Virus record (IMG/VR): IMGVR_UViG_3300049783_000946
Location: 1 to 39,496 of that record
Source: a virus
Length of the DNA: 39,496 bases
Reading direction: 5' to 3' (one strand)
Shown here piece by piece: positions 34,037 through 39,496 of the stretch. The translations under genes were made by a program, and so were the position numbers. Position 1 is the first letter of the stretch; every line of letters starts with the position of its first letter. Below the pieces are notes generated by a model. It ran no database searches, was not told where the DNA came from, and saw nothing but the letters and a program-made list of their open reading frames with translations.

Positions 34037-35095
34037 TTATAATATTATCCAATTACTATCGTCAGATTGGAAAGTTCTTGACAAATATTGCTCTGTCATT
34101 GTGATTCCTGTAGAACCATTTATTGTTTGAGATGATGTTGTTGCCACTGTAATGACTCCTCCGCCACTATTTACAACATTATAAATCTTGCCAATAACAC
34201 CAATAGCTGTCGGAAGAGTTTGCGTTGTAGCTCCAGTGCTTATGACATTAACAGTAAAATCTGAAACTAAAATATTGCCACTTGCAGATACATTTCTCAA
34301 CCCTGGTTGTGTTCCTGGGCCAGAAGATGAAGATATTTCAATATACAACTCATCTGGATTAAACTCAAGGACAGTTGCACTTGAAGGTGTTCCAATATAT
34401 CTTACAATGTTACCATCTCCAGTTGGCTGTGTTGATGTGTATGAACCTGTTGTACCAAGCCAATATGTAACTCCAGTTAATAAACCAGTAGTTGTATATG
34501 GTCCACTTTTAATTACAGCACCACTTGCATCTGCTAATATTGTTGCATTTGCAAGTCTAAGCTCTGTTGAGGATGTTACCTCAGAAGTGTTTGACGCTTT
34601 CCAATAATTACCATCTGTATTAAGATAAAGAACATCTCCACTTGATACGTTCTCTCCAACTATGACAGTCTCAGTTCCAACTGTTATATTTGTAATATTG
34701 CTTCCATCGCCATAAATGGTTCCACCAGATATTGTAACAGCACTTAAAGAGCTTATTAAAACATTATCTGCCAAATTAATTGTTGGCTCATTTGCTGTAC
34801 CTCCAGTTGTTATGTTTGTTCCTGGCTGAACTCTTGTGATGTCATTTCCATCAGCTGAAGTAATAAATATGTCATAAAGATTTGTTGAACCTGAATATAT
34901 CGTAGACGCACTTATTGTTCCAAATGAATTATTTCCACTTGAGTTGAATTGGCCGTCTACAGTTAAGTCTTGCGAAACAGTAAGTCCGCTAACCGTAAAC
35001 GTAACAGCAGATGATGCAATATCTTCACGAGCTGCATCAGTTATACCTCCAGCGGTATTTGTTGTTATTCTTATTATTTTATATTCTTCAGCCAT
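34037..35095 (-). CDS. Tail fibre protein
   Basis: A 352-residue protein. It has a short N-terminal adaptor (MAEEYKIIRITTNTAGGIT), then ISASTIYSGSTNLYDIF (about 59-75), RVQPGTNITTGGTANEPTIN (about 87-106) and IYGDGSNITNI (about 126-136). A decoration-like region follows (VGENVSSGDVLYLNTDG near 143-159), and a beta end closes with FQSDDSNWIIL. The QPGTNITTGG and YSGSTN modules also occur in the 591-residue gene just upstream, so the two were built from the same parts. Its ATG overlaps the stop of that gene (TAATG). Confidence 0.7.
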   Translation of the reverse strand: MAEEYKIIRITTNTAGGITDAAREDIASSAVTFTVSGLTVSQDLTVDGQFNSSGNNSFGTISASTIYSGSTNLYDIFITSADGNDITRVQPGTNITTGGTANEPTINLADNVLISSLSAVTISGGTIYGDGSNITNITVGTETVIVGENVSSGDVLYLNTDGNYWKASNTSEVTSSTELRLANATILADASGAVIKSGPYTTTGLLTGVTYWLGTTGSYTSTQPTGDGNIVRYIGTPSSATVLEFNPDELYIEISSSSGPGTQPGLRNVSASGNILVSDFTVNVISTGATTQTLPTAIGVIGKIYNVVNSGGGVITVATTSSQTINGSTGITMTEQYLSRTFQSDDSNWIIL

Positions 35096-36870
35096 TATCT
35101 AAGTGCATTATATGTAAAGACAAAATCTGTCATGTCTAAATCTGAATTTAAAGTATCTCCAGCATCTCCTGGGTCTCTTGTTACTGTTAAGTGTATTTTC
35201 ATTCCAGCAGAAAGAACCGTTGTTGGCGTGTAGCTTGGGCTGTAAATAAATACATTCGCAGTTGACTCTGGAGTATCTGAGATAGAAAATGACTCTGCCG
35301 CTGTTACAAGAGAGCCAGTGCTCGTGCTATTTCCAGTGTACATATTATAACTTGTCTTCGCAGAAAGGGTTGTTGATGTTGTAGAGCTTCTCCATATATA
35401 AGAGAATTTTCCACCATTCTTATAGTCATCTGGAACTGTGAATCCAATACCCGCAACATCAGGAGTTCCAACGCCAGCAAATCTAACTGTTGATATTGTT
35501 ATTGGAGTTAAAGTAACTCTTGTCGCACTATCAAGAGCAAATTCTTCTGCATTAAAAGATATAGCCCTCTGTATCGAGAAGTCGGTTGTTATGTCAACTC
35601 CATCATTTCTTGAAATGATAAGAGTGGTGTCAGCGCTGAGTGTTGCTCCTGTTATGTATGTGTCTTCTCCAGTTATTAGGTCCCTTATAATGGTCTCCAC
35701 ATTTGTTGAACCTGAATACAAGGTTGTTGCAGACAGTGTTGTTGCACTTAAAGAATTTAAAGTTGGAGACGATGTGGCTTCCCAAAGATTTGTCGCTCCA
35801 TTCCATTGAATTATATCTAAATTTGACTCTGTTCCTCCTGATATTCCAATATCTTGTAAATCACTTAAAAACGGATACCTATGTGGTCTAACGAAAATAG
35901 AACCGTTTGCGATATGTGCTAAAATCACAATACCCATCTCTATTTTATAATTTGGAGAAACAGGTTGTACATTTGTAAGGCCACCTTCTATAGTTGTAGA
36001 AACCCAAAGAATATCTCCATCGCTCCACGTTTCACCATATGGCGTACCAGTTGTGTTCAAACCTCTTACTAACCCAAACTCTGTTACATAACCATCATTG
36101 CCATTTAAAATATCTTGAGTAGAAAGACCAAGGGTAAACTTAGGTAAAACACTTCCATCAGCAATCATATACTCAGCAAGTATTCTACCAGAAGCCCCTA
36201 ATGTTCCAGAAGCTCTAACTGCTCTACCATTTTGTATAGTTGCTCCACTATTATTCCTTACATAATAATGAGTTTCTTGACCAACTTGCAATTCAACTTC
36301 GCCACTATGCATTCCGATGCTAACTGTACCGTTATTTTCATCCCATTGCATTTTCCCTTCAACAGTAGCTCCAGGAGTAGCTCCTGTATTAAATTGAATA
36401 TAATCTTCAATATAAACAGTTGTTGCTGTAGTTGCTTGTAATGATGTATCACCAGATGCTGTTAATCCGTTGAAAAATGGAGAGTCTACAACGCTAACTA
36501 TTGGATATTGTGCTGTTCCTCCAGTTATAATGTTTGAACCTGGTTGCACAAAAGTGTGTGTATCGGAGCTTATTAAGTTTCTAATGATTGTTTCAACATC
36601 AGTAGAGCCAGAGAATAGTGTATCAGCACTAAAATTACCAATTACTCTCGTGTCACCAGTAATTGTGCCTCCTGTAAGTCCAAAAAATGAATTGGAACCA
36701 TATTCAAATACGTCTGCACCATCATATCCCCACAAACTATGGTCTGCAAGATTTGAGGCAAGTTCACCAGACTTAATGTAATTAAGCTCATTACCAGTGG
36801 TTCCAGTAGGAATCTTGCCAGGTACAGAGGTTCTTTTCGTTATTAAACGAGCGTTTCTTGTCTCTGCCAT
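35095..36870 (-). CDS. Tail fibre protein, first gene of the fibre cluster
   Basis: A 591-residue protein. The N-terminus (RLITKRTSVPGKIPTGTTGN, then YIKSGELASNLADHSLWGYD, residues 8-50) resembles the baseplate-binding domain of phage tropism determinants. Next come FSADTLFSGSTDVETII (about 80-96), FVQPGSNIITGGTAQYP, a decoration-like region (YVRNNSGATIQNGRAVRASG near 210-230), LSATTLYSGSTNVETII (about 375-391), and a C-terminal beta head ending DMTDFVFTYNALR. It is likely the baseplate-proximal fibre. It faces away from the tail tube gene across a 179-base divergent region. Confidence 0.7.
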   Translation of the reverse strand: MAETRNARLITKRTSVPGKIPTGTTGNELNYIKSGELASNLADHSLWGYDGADVFEYGSNSFFGLTGGTITGDTRVIGNFSADTLFSGSTDVETIIRNLISSDTHTFVQPGSNIITGGTAQYPIVSVVDSPFFNGLTASGDTSLQATTATTVYIEDYIQFNTGATPGATVEGKMQWDENNGTVSIGMHSGEVELQVGQETHYYVRNNSGATIQNGRAVRASGTLGASGRILAEYMIADGSVLPKFTLGLSTQDILNGNDGYVTEFGLVRGLNTTGTPYGETWSDGDILWVSTTIEGGLTNVQPVSPNYKIEMGIVILAHIANGSIFVRPHRYPFLSDLQDIGISGGTESNLDIIQWNGATNLWEATSSPTLNSLSATTLSATTLYSGSTNVETIIRDLITGEDTYITGATLSADTTLIISRNDGVDITTDFSIQRAISFNAEEFALDSATRVTLTPITISTVRFAGVGTPDVAGIGFTVPDDYKNGGKFSYIWRSSTTSTTLSAKTSYNMYTGNSTSTGSLVTAAESFSISDTPESTANVFIYSPSYTPTTVLSAGMKIHLTVTRDPGDAGDTLNSDLDMTDFVFTYNALR

Positions 36871-36940
36871 GTTGAATTATATAATTCTCTTTATAAAATA
36901 GCCTATGTAGGCTTAAAATCGAAGCTATTTAGCCTCGTGT

Positions 36941-36950
36941 TAATAAATAG
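36941..36950 (-). promoter_or_regulatory. Putative late element CTATTTATTA (fibre side)
   Basis: Reads CTATTTATTA on the minus strand, 70 bases before the first fibre ATG. The longer leader contains the 36900-36913 inverted repeat. Confidence 0.45.
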
Positions 36951-37005
36951 ACCGAAGTTTTATTTTCTTTTAATTCAAATCGAATAAATAATTTTTTTTT
37001 ATACT

Positions 37006-37015
37006 CTATTTATTA
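37006..37015 (+). promoter_or_regulatory. Putative late element CTATTTATTA (tail tube side)
   Basis: Reads CTATTTATTA on the plus strand, 34 bases before the tail tube ATG. The only plus-strand gene with the element in its sense direction, which shows that its orientation follows the gene. Confidence 0.5.
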
Positions 37016-37049
37016 ATACAAACGAAAATAACAATTTAAAAATAAGATT

Positions 37050-37538
37050 ATGGCTGATATGTTTAGACCAGTTCCAATTGAACAGGAACCGAAAAGAAAG
37101 AACAGATTCGTGTTGGAATTTCCAACTGAGCTTGGTATTGAGAGTTTCTTAGTACAAACTTCAGGAAAACCATCACTTGAAATCGGTTCAACCGAAATCC
37201 AATACATGAATACATCAACTTGGGTTGCTGGTCGTTCAGTTTGGTCAACTATTGAAGTTTCATTCATTGACGTGATTGGACCCTCAACTACTCAAAAAAT
37301 TATGGAATGGGTAAGATTGCACTTTGAATCTGCTACAGGTAGAATGGGTTATGCAATTGGATACAAAAAGAACCTTGTACTTAAAGCTCTTGACCCAACA
37401 GGGGTTGAAGTTGAAAAATGGACTTTAATTGGATGTATGATTACAAATGCTTCATTTGATGATTACGATTATGGTGCTGATGATTTATCTACAGTAACAA
37501 TTACACTTCAGCCAGACAGATGTCTGCTTGCGGCATAA
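37050..37538 (+). CDS. Tail tube protein (T4 gp19-like)
   Basis: A 162-residue protein; T4 gp19 has 163. It has the tail-tube pattern: an N-terminal strand after RKNRFVLEFP, the SGKPSLEIGSTEIQYMNTST hairpin (residues 40-59), and VWSTIEVSFIDVIGPSTTQK, then IMEWVRLHF. The middle has NLVLKALDPTGVEVEKWTLIG, and the end STVTITLQPDRCLLAA. Hexameric rings of it stack into the inner tube of the contractile tail, through which DNA passes. It is transcribed alone on the plus strand, bounded by the late element and a strong terminator, as suits a protein needed in many copies. No Shine-Dalgarno sequence. Confidence 0.93.
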   Translation: MADMFRPVPIEQEPKRKNRFVLEFPTELGIESFLVQTSGKPSLEIGSTEIQYMNTSTWVAGRSVWSTIEVSFIDVIGPSTTQKIMEWVRLHFESATGRMGYAIGYKKNLVLKALDPTGVEVEKWTLIGCMITNASFDDYDYGADDLSTVTITLQPDRCLLAA

Positions 37539-37561
37539 TATTATTGTAAAAATATTAACTC

Positions 37562-37605
37562 AAACCTTGGGTGCTATTTTTTAGCGTTCAAGGTTTTTGT
37601 TTTTA
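37562..37605 (+). terminator. Rho-independent terminator after the tail tube gene
   Basis: AAACCTTG (37562-37569) pairs with CAAGGTTT (37589-37596), with an inner GCTA/TAGC pair, followed by a T-rich run (TTGTTTTTAA). Confidence 0.75.
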
Positions 37606-37614
37606 ACGGAGACT

Positions 37615-38004
37615 ATGGGAATGTTTAGATTATATAGGAAGTTTTATTGTGTATCCACATCGGGTACAGGAAACACTTACACCCTTATAACTCCTACATC
37701 AGTCTCTGCAGAATCATACGTTGCTGGAACAGGCGGAACCAATTCTAACACGCTTATAGAAACAGGGCTCACCCTGACCGAAGAAGAAACTGGAATATTC
37801 TACACAGACCTGGACCCAACTCTATACACATCTGATGTAACTTATGACCTTGTGTTTTATGTGCAATATACCCCAGAGGCTCCGTTGGACAAAAAACTAA
37901 TAACCAGGTTTAGAATCAAACCCTTCAATATTGCTAATCAACTCGATTTTGAAATTAGCGATGTTCGACCAATTGAATACGAAATATTAGGAACCTATAA
38001 CTAA
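37615..38004 (+). CDS. Small beta-rich tail/neck protein
   Basis: A 130-residue protein with ATG at 37615 (MGMFRLYRKFYCVSTSG); an upstream in-frame TTG is unlikely, because AACGGAG lies 3 bases before this ATG, one of the few visible ribosome binding sites. The text is beta-sandwich-like: LIETGLTLTEEETGIFYTDL (about 64-83), then DLVFYVQYTPEAPLDKKLIT. It ends FEISDVRPIEYEILGTYN. It is followed after 6 bases by the BppU-like gene. Both probably decorate or link tail, neck or fibre parts. Family not named. Confidence 0.6.
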   Translation: MGMFRLYRKFYCVSTSGTGNTYTLITPTSVSAESYVAGTGGTNSNTLIETGLTLTEEETGIFYTDLDPTLYTSDVTYDLVFYVQYTPEAPLDKKLITRFRIKPFNIANQLDFEISDVRPIEYEILGTYN

Positions 38005-38010
38005 CAAGAC

Positions 38011-38370
38011 ATGCCACTTAATAAAAATGAATTTATAATCAAGAGAAACGATACTCTTCCAGCTTTACAACTTTGCTTAATTGATAGAGGTTGTCTTGGC
38101 GGAAAGGAGTCTTTTAATCTTGACGGAGTTACTGGAGCAACTTTTACAATGGCCAATGATTGCGGAGATTACAAAATCTTTGGAAAGACTGCGCAAATCA
38201 TTTCTTATTCAGGCGGAACTATTCAATACAATTGGGATGCTGAAGATACAAATGAGGGTGGTAAGTTTCGTGGAGAATTTCAACTCTTGTATTCAGATGG
38301 AAACAAATTATCTATACCTCAAAGTGGTTTCATAGATATTATGATTCCGAAGGATGTGAATCCATACTAA
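38011..38370 (+). CDS. BppU N-terminal-domain-like protein
   Basis: A 119-residue protein that closely follows the pattern of the BppU N-terminal domain: FIIKRNDTLPALQLCLIDRG (8-27), NLDGVTGATFTMANDCG, GGTIQYNWDAEDTNEGG (about 73-89), FRGEFQLLYSDGN, and IPQSGFIDIMIPKD at the end. In lactococcal phage baseplates this domain anchors receptor-binding proteins to the rest of the baseplate. Here it stands alone, so it may be an adaptor for the fibres across the divergent region. Last gene of the plus-strand unit; a bidirectional terminator follows. Confidence 0.7.
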   Translation: MPLNKNEFIIKRNDTLPALQLCLIDRGCLGGKESFNLDGVTGATFTMANDCGDYKIFGKTAQIISYSGGTIQYNWDAEDTNEGGKFRGEFQLLYSDGNKLSIPQSGFIDIMIPKDVNPY

Positions 38371-38390
38371 AAACAAATTAACACAAAATG

Positions 38391-38422
38391 AAAAAAGCCA
38401 TCTAATTTAGATGGCTTTTTCT
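38391..38422. terminator. Bidirectional rho-independent terminator
   Basis: AAAAAGCCATCTA (38392-38404) with TAGATGGCTTTTT (38408-38420). A-run on one side and T-run on the other, so it works both ways. It lies between the convergent BppU-like gene and the lipoprotein gene. Confidence 0.85.
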
Positions 38423-38458
38423 TTTCTCAAAAGATTTTGTTTAAATCTTCATGAAATA

Positions 38459-38581
38459 TTATGACATCACTTCTGTGGTGTCTGTTTTATGTTCAACGTT
38501 TCCATAAGCATCACAATGAGACGTGCTCGCACAAGATGCGAGTGCCGACCCAATGATTAATGCAATAATTATCTTTTTCAT
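38459..38581 (-). CDS. 40-residue lipoprotein
   Basis: Short protein MKKIIIALIIGSALASCAST..., ending NVEHKTDTTEVMS. It has a perfect lipoprotein signal: two lysines, a hydrophobic core, and the lipobox L-A-S-C with Cys17. The mature part is only about 24 residues and holds a second Cys (HCDAYGN). Small lipoproteins in phages serve as outer-membrane spanins (Rz1-type) or block receptors against superinfection (T5 Llp-type). Flanked by a terminator downstream and a CTATTTATAA sequence 2 bases upstream of the ATG. The GIY-YIG gene ends 15 bases before it. Confidence 0.75.
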   Translation of the reverse strand: MKKIIIALIIGSALASCASTSHCDAYGNVEHKTDTTEVMS

Positions 38582-38583
38582 GT

Positions 38584-38593
38584 TTATAAATAG
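38584..38593 (-). promoter_or_regulatory. Late-type element CTATTTATAA close to lipoprotein ATG
   Basis: Reads CTATTTATAA on the minus strand, 2 bases before the lipoprotein ATG. Spacing is short, as at 27661 and 31452. Confidence 0.25.
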
Positions 38594-38596
38594 TTT

Positions 38597-39385
38597 TTAA
38601 TTTTCTTCTTTATATTTCCAAACATATCCTCCAGAAGACTTTAACTTACCTTTAGCTGCCATAGCCACATTTCCAGCATTAAAACCATCTTCAACTACCT
38701 GGTTTATAAAATCATACTCTTTAATTTTATTCCCTTCTTTATCAAATTGAACGACAGACCTCCTGTGCTTAACTGGTTTACCATACATAGGATTCTTCTC
38801 TCCTTTTTGTCTATCACCTTTTCCATGTGCTGGATTCTTCTCTCCAATATTAGCTTTCCTTATTTTGTTTAATGTTTCTTCTGAATGCTTTCTACCCTTT
38901 TGTGCTTCTGCAGAATTTTCCTTCATTTCATTAGCTTTCTTTTTCCCATACAACTCTTCCCATGATTTTCCTTTCCTGGATTCAGACATTTTCTTTCTTT
39001 GTTCATCCGTCCACTTGTTTCCATAATTTGGATTGTTTTCTCCTAAACTACTTTTACTCATTTTATTCCTAACGTAATCATTGTGCTCATTAAGAAGTGG
39101 GTCCTTAAAATTATATGTGTTATCACTATTGATTCCTCCGTAGTGGTCAATCCAATGTTTCTCTCTTGAATCCAAGATAGACAAATCTTCTATCTCTTCT
39201 AAAATCTCATAAATGAACTTATCCTCACCATATTTATCAAAAGACCTCTGCAGATGCTCGTTGTGATGTTCTTTTCTTTTTATTCTATATAAATGCCTTC
39301 CATACCTTGTGCCTAAATTTTCTGCCTGGCCTACATAAACTTTGTTGTCAGTAGTGTTTGTTATTTTGTAAATTCCCGATTTCAT
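38597..39385 (-). CDS. GIY-YIG homing endonuclease (Seg-like) with NUMOD3 motifs
   Basis: A 262-residue protein. GIY (4-6) and YVG (17-19) start the nuclease domain, with R30 in YGRH and the catalytic E75 in REKHWIDHY. Three NUMOD3-type motifs follow: GENNPNYGNKW (115-125), GEKNPAHGK (181-189) and GEKNPMYGKP (195-204). A C-terminal NUMOD1-like helix-turn-helix covers VVQFDKEGNKIKEYDF and NAGNVAMAAKGK (211-250). Such enzymes cut a specific DNA site in related phages and spread their own gene. It sits as a free-standing gene between a terminator and the lipoprotein, with no late element of its own. All key residues are intact, so it is probably active. Confidence 0.92.
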   Translation of the reverse strand: MKSGIYKITNTTDNKVYVGQAENLGTRYGRHLYRIKRKEHHNEHLQRSFDKYGEDKFIYEILEEIEDLSILDSREKHWIDHYGGINSDNTYNFKDPLLNEHNDYVRNKMSKSSLGENNPNYGNKWTDEQRKKMSESRKGKSWEELYGKKKANEMKENSAEAQKGRKHSEETLNKIRKANIGEKNPAHGKGDRQKGEKNPMYGKPVKHRRSVVQFDKEGNKIKEYDFINQVVEDGFNAGNVAMAAKGKLKSSGGYVWKYKEEN

Positions 39386-39413
39386 AACTCTGGTTTTAAA
39401 TTAATTGTAAACA

Positions 39414-39445
39414 AAAAAGACAGAGTAATCAAACCCTGTCTTTTT
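39414..39445 (-). terminator. Rho-independent terminator upstream of the homing gene
   Basis: AAAAAGACAG (39414-39423) pairs with CTGTCTTTTT (39436-39445). On the minus strand it is followed by Ts and comes 18 bases after a TAA (39464-39466), so it ends the gene that lies to the right of the window. The mirrored A- and T-runs mean it could also work on plus. Confidence 0.75.
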
Positions 39446-39463
39446 AAATAGTTTAAAAAAAAA

Positions 39464-39496
39464 TTAAAATGTTCCTCGGTCAGTAGCTGCCTCCAT
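39464..39496 (-). CDS. C-terminal end of a gene entering from the right
   Basis: One minus-strand frame reads M-E-A-A-T-D-R-G-T-F then TAA, 18 bases before a terminator. Only ten codons are visible and a second minus frame is also open here, so the product cannot be named. A tail gene (for example the sheath, next to the tube in many T4-like phages) is only a guess from context. Confidence 0.35.
   Translation of the reverse strand: MEAATDRGTF

Larger units (their letters stand above)
36871..37049 (+). promoter_or_regulatory. Divergent control region between fibre cluster and tail tube gene
   Basis: The 179 bases hold one CTATTTATTA facing each way (36941-36950 minus, 37006-37015 plus), a TATTTTATAA variant at 36891-36900 (minus), and an inverted repeat AGCCTA-TG-TAGGCT near 36900-36913. 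AATAGC and GCTATT flank that repeat, so two alternative hairpins can form. No ORF of note. Strand is given for the tail tube side; the region serves both. Confidence 0.45.

Noticed and set aside
29589-36870. Diversity-generating retroelement at the fibre locus
   Set aside because: No reverse transcriptase and no template/variable repeat pair with A-specific changes were seen.
37597-37614. TTG start for the small beta protein
   Set aside because: The ATG at 37615 has a GGAG site just upstream and the TTG lies in the terminator's T-rich tail.
1-39496. tRNA or rRNA genes
   Set aside because: No cloverleaf-compatible stretch with a GTTC-type arm was noticed in the intergenic regions, which are short and AT-rich.

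Overview
The window is a late-gene (structural) region plus a replication block from a large tailed phage with a contractile, T4-type ("far-T4") tail. The T4-like set is clear: terminase large subunit (gp17-like), portal (gp20-like), tail tube (gp19-like), two gp26-like baseplate-hub assembly proteins, a LysM-like small baseplate protein, a large baseplate/tail protein, a tape measure and a block of receptor-binding fibre genes. The host is most likely a member of the Bacteroidota. The DNA is AT-rich and almost no gene has a purine-rich ribosome binding site. The polymerase operon has a TTTG-N20-TAnnTTTG promoter of the Bacteroidetes type, and there is a short lipoprotein with an L-A-S-C lipobox. 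The host call is an inference from these signals, not from a search.

Layout, left to right (minus strand unless stated). 1-9.4 kb: baseplate and tail interior (a partial structural gene, the LysM-like protein, a 1452-residue protein carrying about 29 tandem 22-residue repeats, the tape measure, a small membrane protein). 9.4-14.7 kb: a 500-residue protein of unknown role, two paralogous zinc-finger baseplate-hub proteins, a small coiled-coil protein, a DUF559/Vsr-like nuclease and a 257-residue virion-type protein. 14.8-15.4 kb (plus strand): a two-gene cassette ending in a tail-anchored coiled-coil protein. 15.4-20.7 kb: a replication operon with DNA polymerase III alpha carrying its own N-terminal proofreading exonuclease, an HNH nuclease, two overlapping micro-genes and RNase H. 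20.7-24.8 kb: a histone-H1-like small protein, portal and terminase. 24.8-27.7 kb: an Ig-like small protein, a patatin-like phospholipase, a membrane protein and two unknowns. 27.7-36.9 kb: six fibre or receptor-binding genes that share modules. 37.0-38.4 kb (plus strand): tail tube, then two small beta proteins, the second BppU-like. 38.4-39.5 kb: a 40-residue lipoprotein, a GIY-YIG homing endonuclease and the last codons of another gene.

Regulation. A ten-base element, consensus (C/A/T)TATTTAT(A/T)(A/T), lies in front of most structural genes on whichever strand the gene lies, without a conserved upstream box. The polymerase operon lacks it and has a host-type promoter instead. This suggests a two-class early/late programme like that of T4, with a different late box. 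Five hairpin terminators mark transcription-unit ends.

A property of the whole window is that I could find no GATC tetranucleotide on reading all 39.5 kb. About a hundred or more would be expected from base composition. This points to strong selection by GATC-specific restriction in the host range.
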